From Mycolicibacterium flavescens (GTDB lineage: Bacteria; Actinomycetota; Actinomycetes; Mycobacteriales; Mycobacteriaceae): a stretch of DNA of 64,000 nt. The translations under genes and the position numbers were made by a program. The stretch covers positions 1,674,001-1,738,000 of the forward strand of contig LR134353.1 of assembly GCA_900637135.1 (NCBI GenBank). The letters are read 5' to 3'. A model generated the notes under the pieces. The model was given only the letters and a program-made list of their open reading frames with translations, did no database searches and was not told the origin of the DNA. Positions 1 to 8,146 of this stretch are shown here, in pieces (the stretch's first letter is position 1; each line of letters opens with the position of its first letter).

Positions 1-1266
1 GTGTGGGCGGACCCGGCGCGGCGCGGCGAGGTGCAACGCAGCGCTGACGCGGTGGCGAAGCTGTTGACCGACGCCGGTTTCGGTGATGTGCAGATCGTCA
101 GCGAGGGCGGTGCGCCCGCGGTCATCGCGCGCCATCCCGCACCGGCGGGAGCGCCGACGGTGTTGTTGTACGCCCACCACGATGTGCAACCCGAAGGCGA
201 TCCGGCGCAGTGGATTTCGCCGCCGTTCGAACCGACCGAGCGCGACGGACGCCTCTACGGTCGAGGCACTGCCGACGACAAGGCAGGCATCGCAACACAT
301 CTGGCGGCCTTCCGCGCGCACGGCGGCAACCCACCTGTCGGCGTCACCGTCTTCGTCGAAGGGGAGGAGGAGTCGGGGTCCCCGTCACTGTCGCGACTGC
401 TGGCCGCGCACCACGACACCCTGGCCTCCGACGTGATCGTCATCGCCGACTCCGACAACTGGAGCACTGAGGTGCCGTCGCTGACGGTGTCGCTGCGCGG
501 GCTCGTCGACTGTGTCGTCGAGGTCGCAACGCTCGACCACGGCCTTCACTCCGGACTGTGGGGTGGGGTCGTGCCCGACGCGGTCAGCGTGCTGGTGCGG
601 TTGTTGGCCAGCCTGTACGACGACGACGGCAACGTCGCGGTGAACGACCTGCACGAGGGTGTGGCCGCCGACGTCGACTTCCCACCCGAGCGTGTCCGCG
701 AGGAGACCGGCTTGCTGGCGGGCGTGTCCGAGATCGGTTCGGGCTCAGTGCCGCAGCGGTTGTGGGCCAAACCGGCGATCACCATCATCGGGATCGACAC
801 GACGCCGATCGACAAGTCGTCCAACACCTTGATCCCGCGAGCACGGGCCAAGGTCAGCATGCGTATCGCGCCGGGTGCAGACGTGGAACAGCACATTGAG
901 GCGTTGACCCGCCATCTCGAGCAGCACGCCCCGTGGGGTGCCCAGGTAACCGTCACCCGGGGTGACCACGGGCAGCCGTACGCCATCGACGCCACCGGCC
1001 CGGTCTACGACGCTGCCCGAGCGGCCTTCCGGGAGGCGTGGGGCACCGAGCCCGTCCATACCGGCGTCGGCGGTTCGATCCCGTTCATCGCCGAGTTCGC
1101 CGACGCATTCCCGTCGGCGAAGATCTTGGTGACCGGCGTGGAAGACCCTGCGACACAGGCGCACAGCGTCAACGAGAGCCTGCACCTCGGTGTGCTGGAA
1201 CGCGCCGCCGTGTCCGAGGCCCTGTTGCTGGCGAACCTGGGCTCAGAGGGACAGGTCGCGTCGTAG
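1..1266 (+). CDS. M20 family dipeptidase/metallopeptidase (5' end cut by window)
   Basis: Zinc-dependent M20 peptidase of the ArgE/DapE/ACY1 group, expected to cleave small peptides or acylated amino acids in the cytosol. Visible metal and catalytic motifs are HHDVQP near residues 59-64, the bridging aspartate in GRGTADDK near 92 and the catalytic GEEESGS near 121-127; a dimerisation-domain region follows (HSGLWGG). The reading frame is open from base 1 and the family usually starts about 30-40 residues earlier, so the GTG at base 1 is probably internal. It matches Rv2522c, which neighbours bcp in M. tuberculosis. Its last codons and stop lie inside a 53-bp sequence repeated at the end of bcp. 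Substrate unknown. Confidence 0.88.
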   Translation: MWADPARRGEVQRSADAVAKLLTDAGFGDVQIVSEGGAPAVIARHPAPAGAPTVLLYAHHDVQPEGDPAQWISPPFEPTERDGRLYGRGTADDKAGIATHLAAFRAHGGNPPVGVTVFVEGEEESGSPSLSRLLAAHHDTLASDVIVIADSDNWSTEVPSLTVSLRGLVDCVVEVATLDHGLHSGLWGGVVPDAVSVLVRLLASLYDDDGNVAVNDLHEGVAADVDFPPERVREETGLLAGVSEIGSGSVPQRLWAKPAITIIGIDTTPIDKSSNTLIPRARAKVSMRIAPGADVEQHIEALTRHLEQHAPWGAQVTVTRGDHGQPYAIDATGPVYDAARAAFREAWGTEPVHTGVGGSIPFIAEFADAFPSAKILVTGVEDPATQAHSVNESLHLGVLERAAVSEALLLANLGSEGQVAS

Positions 1267-1293
1267 CTTGGCGACGTGCCCGGTGGCGCGCAC
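1241..1293. repeat. 53-bp direct repeat, copy 1 (end of M20 gene)
   Basis: This block is 50/53 identical to 1816-1868. It contains the M20 stop (TAG 1264-1266) and, on the minus strand, a displaced copy of the last codons of bcp including its stop (complement of 1243-1245). The two copies bracket the Ddn-like gene. Confidence 0.9.
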
Positions 1294-1330
1294 CAGGTGG
1301 ATGCGCACCCGAGCGGACGCCGTGGCCGCT

Positions 1331-1771
1331 TTATTGCTTGGGCGTGAGTACCACGATGGGGATCGGGCGGGAAGTGCGTTTTTGGTACTCGGCGTACGTG
1401 CCCTTGTTGACTTCGTTGACGATCTTCCATAGCCGGTCGTATGCAGGATCACTTGGTAGGACCGACCGAGCTGTAGCGCCGAAACGCTTTGGGCCCACGT
1501 TGATTTCCACGTCAGGGTGAGCCTTCAAGTTGTAATACCAGCCCGGCGACCGCGGAGCCCCGCCGTTGGACGCCGTCACCAGATAGTCCTCACCGTCGCG
1601 GCCGTATGCCAGCGATGCTGTGCGCGGCTCGCCCGTCTTGGCGCCGACTGTATGCAACAGCAGGCTAGGAATCCACATCATCCGGTGGCCAATCCAGCCG
1701 TGGGTCTTCTGGTACACCTTGTCGTGAAACCGCATGTATCCGAAGAGCGCCTTCTCGACGAGGGAATTCAT
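1331..1771 (-). CDS. Ddn-like F420-dependent nitroreductase-family oxidoreductase
   Basis: A 146-residue protein of the deazaflavin(F420)-dependent Ddn/PNPOx split-barrel family. Supporting segments are the LLHTVGAKTGEPRTASLAYG block (residues about 38-57), the GGAPRSPGWYYNLKAHPDVE block (about 70-89) and the Y-R-K-R C-terminal region, all typical of mycobacterial Ddn paralogues. Members reduce quinones or nitroaromatics with reduced F420; the substrate here cannot be told. It lies between the M20 gene and bcp, which are adjacent in M. tuberculosis, and is flanked by the 53-bp repeat, so it is an insertion relative to that order. The ATG at 1769-1771 begins MNSLVEKALFGYMRFHD, a common start for the family. 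Confidence 0.85.
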   Translation of the reverse strand: MNSLVEKALFGYMRFHDKVYQKTHGWIGHRMMWIPSLLLHTVGAKTGEPRTASLAYGRDGEDYLVTASNGGAPRSPGWYYNLKAHPDVEINVGPKRFGATARSVLPSDPAYDRLWKIVNEVNKGTYAEYQKRTSRPIPIVVLTPKQ

Positions 1772-1815
1772 GGTGAGGAGTATTGCTGCGCCGATACGAC
1801 TTCTTGACCAGAACA

Positions 1816-1868
1816 GCTCAAACGGACAGGTCGCGTCGTAGTTTGGCGACGTGCCCGGTGGCGCGCAC
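1816..1868. repeat. 53-bp direct repeat, copy 2 (end of bcp)
   Basis: This copy holds the authentic 3' end of bcp (stop complement 1818-1820). It is the same sequence as 1241-1293 with three mismatches. Confidence 0.9.
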
Positions 1869-2291
1869 GTTGTACTGGGCGACCTCGATCTTGCCCTTCT
1901 CGTCGACGACGAACGTCGACCGGATCACACCCTGAACGGTCTTGCCGTACATCGTCTTTTCCCCGAACGCACCCCACGCGGTGAGCACTTCACGATCCGG
2001 ATCGGACAGCAGCGGGAAGGTCAGCTTCTCCTTGTCGCGGAACTTGGCCAGCTTCTCCGGCTTGTCCGGTGAGATGCCGATGACATCGAGGCCGGCATCG
2101 CTGAGTTCGTGGAGGTTGTCGCGGAAATCGCAGGCCTGTTTGGTGCAGCCGGGGGTCGAGGCCGCCGGATAGAAGTACACGATGACCTTGCGGCCATTGA
2201 AGTCGGACAGCTTGACGGTGTTGCCGTCGGCGTCGGGCAGGCTGAATGCAGGGGCTTTGTCGCCGACCTCGAGTCGCGGAGTCTGTGGCAT
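1818..2291 (-). CDS. bcp: Thioredoxin-dependent peroxiredoxin Bcp
   Basis: Atypical 2-Cys or 1-Cys peroxiredoxin of the BCP/PrxQ class that reduces hydrogen peroxide and organic hydroperoxides in the cytosol using thioredoxin. The peroxidatic cysteine is Cys49 in TPGCTKQACDF and the resolving cysteine Cys54 lies five residues on, the PrxQ spacing. Length (157 aa) is normal. It corresponds to Rv2521. The gene is divergent from the DUF3618 gene across a 110-bp intergenic region that must hold both promoters. Its last 16 codons are duplicated downstream, at the end of the M20 gene. Confidence 0.95.
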   Translation of the reverse strand: MPQTPRLEVGDKAPAFSLPDADGNTVKLSDFNGRKVIVYFYPAASTPGCTKQACDFRDNLHELSDAGLDVIGISPDKPEKLAKFRDKEKLTFPLLSDPDREVLTAWGAFGEKTMYGKTVQGVIRSTFVVDEKGKIEVAQYNVRATGHVAKLRRDLSV

Positions 2292-2401
2292 GCGCGGGCA
2301 TCCCTTCTGTCGACCGGTGCGCTACAGCGAGCGCGGGCTGCTCTAGGGTAGATCGGCAGGCTCCATCTGGGAGCACCGACTTGGACGGCTTGGAGGCGCA
2401 C

Positions 2402-2629
2402 GTGGCAGACCGCGATCCCGAGACCATCAAGCAGGACATCGACCAGGCTCGGGAGCAACTCGCGGCGACGGTGGACACCCTCGCCGAGCGTGCCAACCCC
2501 AGTCGATTGCTCGACGACGCCAAGTCGGCGGCAATCCGATTTGTGACGAAACCCGCAGTCGCGGTGTCTCTTGCCGGCGTCGGAGTCGTTGCGCTCGTGC
2601 TCGTCGTGCGCCGGATTCGGCAGAACTGA
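2402..2629 (+). CDS. DUF3618 small membrane protein
   Basis: A 75-residue protein with the DUF3618 signature: an N-terminal amphipathic helix (DPETIKQDIDQAREQLAATV) followed by one membrane segment near residues 50-70 (VAVSLAGVGVVALVLVV) and a short basic tail. It matches Rv2520c by position and size. The GTG start at 2402 is preferred because a GGAGG sits six bases upstream (2392-2396) and the longer upstream frame is not conserved-looking. The role is unknown; family members are found with YtxH/phage-holin-superfamily small membrane proteins. Confidence 0.8.
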   Translation: MADRDPETIKQDIDQAREQLAATVDTLAERANPSRLLDDAKSAAIRFVTKPAVAVSLAGVGVVALVLVVRRIRQN

Positions 2630-2639
2630 GCGAACGCTC

Positions 2640-2810
2640 TCAGCGCCGTCGCGGCGTGCGGAACAGGTCGGAGAACGAGAAACCAGGGGGATTGGCGACC
2701 CGGCCGAGCCGGTTGCAGCTGTACACAGCGACCGGAATCTGGGCAGTTACTTCGGGGGACGCACCCGCGCCCGCTCCGTCTGCCGCAAATGAACCGCCAG
2801 GCTGCGCCAT
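2640..2810 (-). CDS. Small unrecognised ORF, 56 aa
   Basis: An ORF below usual size cut-offs, starting MAQPGGSFAADGAGAGAS and ending FSDLFRTPRRR. Third codon positions are strongly G/C, as in real genes here. Its ATG (2808-2810) overlaps the TGA of the upstream ORF in a TGATG arrangement, the usual sign of translational coupling. No homologue is recognised. It could also be the remnant of a longer surface protein. Confidence 0.35.
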   Translation of the reverse strand: MAQPGGSFAADGAGAGASPEVTAQIPVAVYSCNRLGRVANPPGFSFSDLFRTPRRR

Positions 2811-3139
2811 CAGCTAAGTCCCTTATTCCTTCCGGCTTTTTGCTGCTTTTGTGCTTCTCGTAGGTCAGCTAACGTGACTGTAGCAGACTGACTTCTTTTA
2901 TCGCAGCTTGAACCGTACAAAGTCCAGGGGGACAGCATCTCCGCAACGGCATAGATGGTGAGATCTTCGTCTCCATAAGCCACGTTATGTAGTCCGCAGC
3001 ACACATCTCGCACACGACAGCAGATTGATGTCCAAGATTTGCGCAACCGTGATCCGGCAACGTCGCCGTGGACGTTTGCGCGCGTCACCGCGTGGGAAAG
3101 AAGAACGCGACCGTGACGCACTGTCACGGTCGCACTCAA
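2810..3139 (-). CDS. Doubtful ORF downstream of tRNA-Lys
   Basis: An open frame of up to 109 residues in DNA visibly richer in A/T than its surroundings. Its product would be cysteine-containing (ICCRVRDVCCGLHNV) with a charged C-terminus (LREAQKQQKAGRNKGLS). The first ATG at 3137-3139 lies inside the tRNA-Lys terminator, so any true start is further in. The only positive evidence is the TGATG overlap with the next ORF. Function unrecognised; possibly a decayed mobile-element fragment. Confidence 0.25.
   Translation of the reverse strand: MSATVTVRHGRVLLSHAVTRANVHGDVAGSRLRKSWTSICCRVRDVCCGLHNVAYGDEDLTIYAVAEMLSPWTLYGSSCDKRSQSATVTLADLREAQKQQKAGRNKGLS
3096..3133 (-). terminator. Intrinsic terminator of tRNA-Lys
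   Basis: A perfect 11-bp stem (3107-3117 with 3123-3133, GCGACCGTGAC arms) and 5-base loop lie 16 bases beyond the 3' end of the tRNA. A pyrimidine- and T-rich run follows on the minus strand. Confidence 0.7.
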
Positions 3140-3149
3140 TCGAAGCTTG

Positions 3150-3222
<73 letters not shown>

Positions 3223-3381
3223 GCGGGTGCGACAATAACAGGACTTGCTGTGCAGGACGAAATCTCCGGCCCCGACGTCGCCTCGACGATGTCCGCGTCG
3301 CAACCCGTACTCGATTTTGCCCTTAGACTGTTGCCAAGAATCATCGATCCCGTAGTCCCTGGTTGTGAGGTGGAGTAAGCA

Positions 3382-4599
3382 ATGTGGCGAGTCCGTTCAG
3401 TGGCCCGTCCGCGTCGACGTGCATGGTTGGTGACCGTTGCGCTGATCCCCGCCATGGCACTCGCGTTGTCGGCATGCGGCGGTAACTCGGCGCCGCAGCA
3501 GCCCCAGGTGATCGACGACAAGGGAACTCCGTTCGGAGACCTGCTCGTCCCGAAGCTGACCGCATCGGTTACCGACGGTGCCGTGGGCGTCAGTGTGGAC
3601 TCGCCGGTGACCATCAGCGCGGAGGACGGCGTGCTCGAATCGGTCACCATGGTGAACGAGTCCGGCAAGTCGGTCGCGGGGGTCTTGAGCCCGGACGGGC
3701 TGACCTGGTCGACCACCGAGCCACTCGGCTACAACAAGCGCTACACGCTCACGGCCGAATCGCTAGGGCTCGGCGGCGCCACCACCCGGCGGATGGCTTT
3801 CGAAACCCATTCGCCCGAGAACCTGACCATGCCGTATGTGCTGCCCAACAACGGTGAGGTGGTCGGAGTCGGACAACCGGTCGCCGTTCGGTTCGACGAG
3901 AGCATCACCAACCGGGTGGCCGCGCAGAAGGCCATCAAGATCAAGACCGATCCTCCGGTCGAGGGCGCGTTCTACTGGCTGAGCAACCAAGAGGTGCGGT
4001 GGCGGCCCGCGAACTACTGGAAGCCCGGCACGAAGGTCGACGTCGCGGTGAACACCTACGGCGTCGACCTCGGAGACGGCCTTTTCGGTCAGGAGAACGT
4101 CAGCACGAGCTTCACGATCGGCGATGAGGTCATCACCAGCATCGACGACAGCACGAAGACGCTGACGGTCAAGCGCAACGGCGAGGTGATCAAGACCATG
4201 CCGGTGTCGATGGGCAAGAACAGCACGCCCACCAACAACGGCGTCTACATCGTCGGGGACCGGCGCTCACACATGGTGATGGACTCTTCGACTTACGGAG
4301 TTCCGGTCAACTCCGCCAACGGGTATCGCACAGAGGTGGATTGGGCCACCCAGATCTCCTACAGCGGCATCTACGTCCACGCCGCGCCGTGGTCGGTGGG
4401 CAGTCAGGGCTACAGCAACGTCAGCCATGGGTGCATCAACGTCAGCACGAGCAATGGGCGGTGGTTCCACGACAACTCCAAGCGCGGAGACGTCGTTGAG
4501 ATCGTCAACACCGTCGGGTCGACGCTGCCGGGCACCGACGGTCTCGGGGACTGGAACATCCCGTGGGATCAGTGGAAGGCCGGCAACGCCAACCTCTGA
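3382..4599 (+). CDS. ldtB: L,D-transpeptidase LdtB (LdtMt2-type lipoprotein)
   Basis: Makes 3->3 cross-links in peptidoglycan outside the membrane, the carbapenem-sensitive activity of mycobacteria. The N-terminus is a lipoprotein signal with lipobox LSAC (Cys32). Two Ig-like domains (about 50-245) precede the YkuD domain. The catalytic triad region is visible: IYVHAAPW with His333 and SHGCINVS with His349 and nucleophile Cys351, offset by three from the LdtMt2 numbering. Length 405 aa fits LdtMt2 (408). The ATG is preceded by a GAGGTGGAG ribosome site. It occupies the Rv2518c position next to tRNA and orn. Confidence 0.95.
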   Translation: MWRVRSVARPRRRAWLVTVALIPAMALALSACGGNSAPQQPQVIDDKGTPFGDLLVPKLTASVTDGAVGVSVDSPVTISAEDGVLESVTMVNESGKSVAGVLSPDGLTWSTTEPLGYNKRYTLTAESLGLGGATTRRMAFETHSPENLTMPYVLPNNGEVVGVGQPVAVRFDESITNRVAAQKAIKIKTDPPVEGAFYWLSNQEVRWRPANYWKPGTKVDVAVNTYGVDLGDGLFGQENVSTSFTIGDEVITSIDDSTKTLTVKRNGEVIKTMPVSMGKNSTPTNNGVYIVGDRRSHMVMDSSTYGVPVNSANGYRTEVDWATQISYSGIYVHAAPWSVGSQGYSNVSHGCINVSTSNGRWFHDNSKRGDVVEIVNTVGSTLPGTDGLGDWNIPWDQWKAGNANL

Positions 4600-4737
4600 C
4601 GTGAGCAGCTGACAGGGCGCAGCGCGTCAGCGCCGAAAGCCCCTCAGCGCCGCCCCGAAAGTGACACCTGAGCCGAAATGCGCCCGGAATTTCGCCATCG
4701 GCTCACGGATCGGCGCCATACCCCCTGCCGACGGTCG

Positions 4738-4776
4738 AAAAAAGAGTCAGGGAGCGAAGATTCGCTCCCTGACTCA
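4738..4776 (-). terminator. Canonical intrinsic terminator after tRNA-His
   Basis: A perfect 15-bp inverted repeat (4745-4759 and 4762-4776) with a 2-base loop, followed on the minus strand by seven T residues (complement of 4738-4744). It starts three bases beyond the tRNA-His CCA end. Such U-tract terminators are uncommon in mycobacteria. Confidence 0.9.
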
Positions 4777-4778
4777 TT

Positions 4779-4855
4779 GGGGTGGCTGACGGGACTCGAA
4801 CCCGCGACATCCAGGATCACAACCTGGTGCTCTACCAACTGAACTACAGCCACCA
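4779..4855 (-). tRNA. tRNA-His (GUG)
   Basis: A cloverleaf on the minus strand with acceptor GTGGCTG/CAGCCAC, the extra G-1 (4855) paired with discriminator C (4782) as expected for tRNA-His, anticodon loop TTGTGAT (GTG), and T-arm GGGTTCGAGTCCC. The CCA end is encoded (complement of 4779-4781). Confidence 0.95.
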
Positions 4856-4894
4856 TCGCCGCGAACCCTGGTGGGCACGGCGGCGACGTCGATA

Positions 4895-5551
4895 CTAACC
4901 GCTCGAACGCTCGGCGGCCGAATCGATGTCGTCGGCGCTCTCGTTCGGCGGCCCCAATTCTTGGGCCACGGCCGCGATATCGCTGGTCGACGGCCCGGGT
5001 GGGGCCACGAACGCGGTGCGGCGGTAGTACTGCAGCTCACGGATCGACTCGTGGATGTCGGCCAGCGCACGGTGCGCGAGGCCCTTCTCGGGCTGCCCGA
5101 AGTAGATGCGGGGATACCAGCGCCTGCACAACTCCTTGATCGAGCTCACGTCGATCATCCGGTAGTGCAGGTAGTCGTCGAGCTTGGGCATGTCGCGGGC
5201 GATGAAGCCGCGGTCGGTGGCGATCGAGTTGCCCGCCAGCGGCGCCGTCTTGGCCTGTTTGACGTGGGTGCGGATGTAGTCGAGGACCAGCTCCTCGGCC
5301 TCGGGCACGGTGACGGTCGACGCCTTGACCTCGTCGATCAGCCCCGAGCGAGTATGCATCTCGGTGACCACCGGGATCATCGACGCCAACGCTTCGTCGT
5401 CGGTGTGGATGACGACGTCGATGCCGTCGCCGAGAATGTTGAGGTCAGCGTCTGTCACCAGCACCGCGATTTCGATGAGCCGGTCGGTCTTGAGATCCAG
5501 GCCCGTCATCTCGCAGTCGATCCACACCAGTTCGTCACGCACGACGCTCAC
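4895..5551 (-). CDS. orn: Oligoribonuclease Orn
   Basis: A DEDDh-family 3'-5' exonuclease that degrades 2-5-nt RNA and pGpG in the cytosol. The first acidic motif is [10 protein letters not shown] (residues about 10-19), later motifs are around [14 protein letters not shown] and the [14 protein letters not shown] segment with the catalytic His/Asp pair. The core is full length and there is a short acidic C-terminal extension typical of actinobacteria. The stop is 40 bases from the tRNA-His gene, in the order seen around Rv2511. It is divergent from the DUF853 ATPase gene. Confidence 0.95.
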   Translation of the reverse strand: MSVVRDELVWIDCEMTGLDLKTDRLIEIAVLVTDADLNILGDGIDVVIHTDDEALASMIPVVTEMHTRSGLIDEVKASTVTVPEAEELVLDYIRTHVKQAKTAPLAGNSIATDRGFIARDMPKLDDYLHYRMIDVSSIKELCRRWYPRIYFGQPEKGLAHRALADIHESIRELQYYRRTAFVAPPGPSTSDIAAVAQELGPPNESADDIDSAAERSSG

Positions 5552-5625
5552 ATTAAGCCTTGCCGCTGCATGCGGCCCGTTGCACCCCGTCCGTCGGGTG
5601 CGTCGCGGGCGTTAGGGTGCCAGCC

Positions 5626-7233
5626 ATGGCCAGTGAGTCCACGCCCACCCCCGCACAGAAGATCGCCGCAGGTTACGCCGCCGAAGGGGCCGCGCTGGAG
5701 CTTGGCTCCGTCGTCGTCGACGGCACCTGTGATCCGACCGCGCAGGTTCGCATCCCACTGGCCACCGTCAACCGCCACGGCCTGATCGCCGGCGCCACCG
5801 GTACCGGCAAGACGAAATCGCTGCAGGTGCTCGCCGAACAGCTTTCGGCCGCGGGGGTGCCGTGTGTGATGGCCGACGTCAAGGGCGACCTCTCGGGGCT
5901 GTCGCGACCCGGCGAGGCCAACGAGAACGTCACCGCGCGGGCCGCCGACACCGGTGACGACTGGGCGCCGACGGCGTATCCCGTCGAGTTCCTGTCGCTG
6001 GGCACCACCGGTATCGGGGTGCCCGTGCGCGCGACCATTTCCAGTTTCGGCCCGATCCTGCTGTCGAAGGTGCTCGGGCTGAACGCCACGCAGGAGTCGA
6101 CCTTGGGCCTGATCTTCCACTGGGCCGACAAGCAGGGGCTTTCGCTGCTGGACCTCAAGGACCTGCGCGCGGTGATCCAATACCTCACCAGCGACGAGGG
6201 CAAGCCCGAGCTCAAGGCGCTCGGCGCGGTGTCCACCACGACCGCGGGGGTGATCCTGCGGGCGCTGATCAATCTCGAGGCCGACGGCGGCGACACGTTC
6301 TTCGGCGAGCCCGAGCTCGAGCCCGAGGACCTGCTGCGGGTCGACCAGCAGGGCCGCGGCATCATCACGCTGCTCGAGCTCGGCAGCCAGGCCGCCCGTC
6401 CGGTGATGTTCTCCACCTTCCTGATGTGGGTGCTTGCCGACCTGTTCGCGACGCTTCCGGAGGTCGGCGACCTCGACAAGCCGAAACTGGTCTTCTTCTT
6501 TGACGAGGCGCACCTGCTGTTCTCTGACGCGTCCAAGGCGTTCCTCGAACAGGTCGAGCAGACGGTCAAGCTGATCCGGTCCAAGGGGGTCGGGGTGTTC
6601 TTCTGCACGCAGTTGCCCACTGACGTGCCCAACGACGTCCTGTCCCAGTTGGGTGCGCGTATTCAGCACGCGCTGCGCGCATTCACACCCGACGACGAGA
6701 AGGCTCTGTCGAAGACGGTGCGCACATATCCCAAAACCGATGTCTACGACCTGAAGTCGGCCTTGACGTCGCTGGGTATCGGCGAGGCGATCGTCACCGT
6801 GTTGTCGGAGAAGGGCGCGCCGACACCAGTGGCATGGACCCGGATGCGAGCCCCGCGATCGCTGATGGACACCATCGGTCCAGAAGCAATCACCGCCGCC
6901 GCGAAAGCCAGTGCGCTGCAGGCTGAATACGGCCAGACCATCGACCGGGAGTCCGCTTACGAGCGGCTCAACGCGCGGTTGGCCCCGCCGGAGGAGCCCC
7001 CCGCCGCGCCTGACGCCTTACCGCCGCAGCTGCCTCCGGTGCCGCAGGGCGGTGGGGCCAGCGCCTCGGGTCAGGTCAAGTCTCGCGACACCGCAGAGCC
7101 GTCGATGGTGGAGAAGGTCGTCAGCAGTCCGGCTTTCAAGAGCGCGATGCGCTCGGCGGGCACGGTGATCGGCCGCGAGATCACCCGCAGCATCTTCGGC
7201 ACCGGGCGCAGGCGCAGCCGTCGTCGTCGCTAG
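5626..7233 (+). CDS. HerA-like DUF853 ATPase/helicase
   Basis: A 535-residue P-loop ATPase of the DUF853 (YjgR) family, related to HerA/FtsK translocases. Walker A is GATGTGKT at residues 56-63, Walker B is LVFFFDEAHLL near 287-297 and a sensor-like CTQLPTDVPNDVL follows near 325. The C-terminus is a low-complexity proline/alanine linker ending in a very basic tail (RRRSRRRR). Family members are proposed to move or unwind DNA, but their pathway is not established. The ATG at 5626 was chosen because the upstream 22 codons overlap the orn promoter and look non-coding. It matches Rv2510c. Confidence 0.85.
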   Translation: MASESTPTPAQKIAAGYAAEGAALELGSVVVDGTCDPTAQVRIPLATVNRHGLIAGATGTGKTKSLQVLAEQLSAAGVPCVMADVKGDLSGLSRPGEANENVTARAADTGDDWAPTAYPVEFLSLGTTGIGVPVRATISSFGPILLSKVLGLNATQESTLGLIFHWADKQGLSLLDLKDLRAVIQYLTSDEGKPELKALGAVSTTTAGVILRALINLEADGGDTFFGEPELEPEDLLRVDQQGRGIITLLELGSQAARPVMFSTFLMWVLADLFATLPEVGDLDKPKLVFFFDEAHLLFSDASKAFLEQVEQTVKLIRSKGVGVFFCTQLPTDVPNDVLSQLGARIQHALRAFTPDDEKALSKTVRTYPKTDVYDLKSALTSLGIGEAIVTVLSEKGAPTPVAWTRMRAPRSLMDTIGPEAITAAAKASALQAEYGQTIDRESAYERLNARLAPPEEPPAAPDALPPQLPPVPQGGGASASGQVKSRDTAEPSMVEKVVSSPAFKSAMRSAGTVIGREITRSIFGTGRRRSRRRR

Positions 7234-7240
7234 TGGCGCC

Positions 7241-7297
7241 GAAACTGCATTCCCGCAGCGAAAGTGCGAGAAGGGCCCTGCCGGAATGCAGGTTCGC
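7241..7297. terminator. Hairpin between convergent genes
   Basis: Inverted repeat CTGCATTCC (7245-7253) / GGAATGCAG (7283-7291), with partly complementary flanks, fills the 80-bp gap between two convergent genes. It is a plausible bidirectional transcription end or a REP-like element. There is no U-tract. Confidence 0.4.
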
Positions 7298-7313
7298 GGC
7301 GGCAGGAGAACGC

Positions 7314-8120
7314 TCAGCTGCCGCCGAGCTTCTTGTAGACGGCGCCGACGATCGGCGTCACGATCGCGCGCGGCGTGTACCCCGCCGCAACCGACATCGC
7401 CTTCGACGTCACGCCGGGGACGACGCGCATCTTGTTGCGCTCCAACGCATCCAACGACTGCTTGGCGGTGTACTGCGTGGAGATCCACAGAAAGTCCGGA
7501 ATCACCTTCTCCACCAGCGACTGCTCGTCGGGGTCCGGCAGCGCCTCGCGCACGGGCCCCGGCGCCAACAACGTCACGTGCACCCCGTCCTTCTTGAGCT
7601 CGCCGCGCAGCGACTCGCTGAACGTGTTGACGAACGCCTTGCTCGCGGCATAGGTCGCGTTGTTGGGAATCGGTGAATTGCCCGCCGCGGAGCCGGAGAT
7701 GAGGATCCCGCCGGCCTTGCGCTGCACCATTCCCGGCAGGACGGCGAGCACGAGGTCGTGCACGCCCAACACGTTGAGTTGGACCTGCGCCTTCTCGTCC
7801 GCCGGATCCAGCGACGACACCGGGCCGAACGTCGCGGTGCCCGCGTTTGCGCACAGAATCGAGATGTTGCGAGTCGCCAACTCGTCGCACAGCTTCGTGC
7901 GCTCCGTGGGGTCGGCCAGATCGACGGGTCGCACCTCCACCGTCACGCCGTACTGCTGCACCAGGCGGTCGGCAAGCGCCCGCAGCACCTCCTCGCGGCG
8001 CGCAGTGATGATCAGGTGATGTCCGCGGGCCGCGAGTTCGGTGGCCAGCGATTCGCCGATGTTCTGGGACGCGCCGGTGACCACGGCGCGGGCGTCGGCG
8101 CTGGGTGCGGGTACTGGCAT
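7314..8120 (-). CDS. cmrA: Mycolate reductase CmrA (SDR)
   Basis: A short-chain dehydrogenase that reduces the 3-oxo group of newly condensed mycolate to the mature beta-hydroxy acid, the role shown for the Rv2509/MSMEG_4722 orthologues. Nucleotide-binding motif TGASQNIG is at residues 15-22, NAG at 92-94, the catalytic serine is around 142-144 and the YAASK pair is Tyr157/Lys161. The start at 8120 (MPVPAPSADARAVV) matches the orthologue; 13 further in-frame codons upstream would run into the neighbouring gene's promoter. Length 268 aa. It is divergent from the MFS gene with only 26 bp between start codons. Confidence 0.9.
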   Translation of the reverse strand: MPVPAPSADARAVVTGASQNIGESLATELAARGHHLIITARREEVLRALADRLVQQYGVTVEVRPVDLADPTERTKLCDELATRNISILCANAGTATFGPVSSLDPADEKAQVQLNVLGVHDLVLAVLPGMVQRKAGGILISGSAAGNSPIPNNATYAASKAFVNTFSESLRGELKKDGVHVTLLAPGPVREALPDPDEQSLVEKVIPDFLWISTQYTAKQSLDALERNKMRVVPGVTSKAMSVAAGYTPRAIVTPIVGAVYKKLGGS

Positions 8121-8127
8121 GCGCCGG

Positions 8128-8133
8128 ACTATA
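8128..8133 (-). promoter_or_regulatory. Predicted -10 element of cmrA (leaderless)
   Basis: On the minus strand TATAGT lies seven bases before the cmrA ATG, so transcription would begin at or next to the start codon. Leaderless transcripts are common in mycobacteria. There is no room for a ribosome site. Confidence 0.45.
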
Positions 8134-8146
8134 TCGTGGGCGGACC

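Noticed and set aside
5548..6669. A 373-codon minus-strand frame
   Set aside because: It is antisense to the DUF853 ATPase, with Arg/Gln/Gly-rich translation and no motif.
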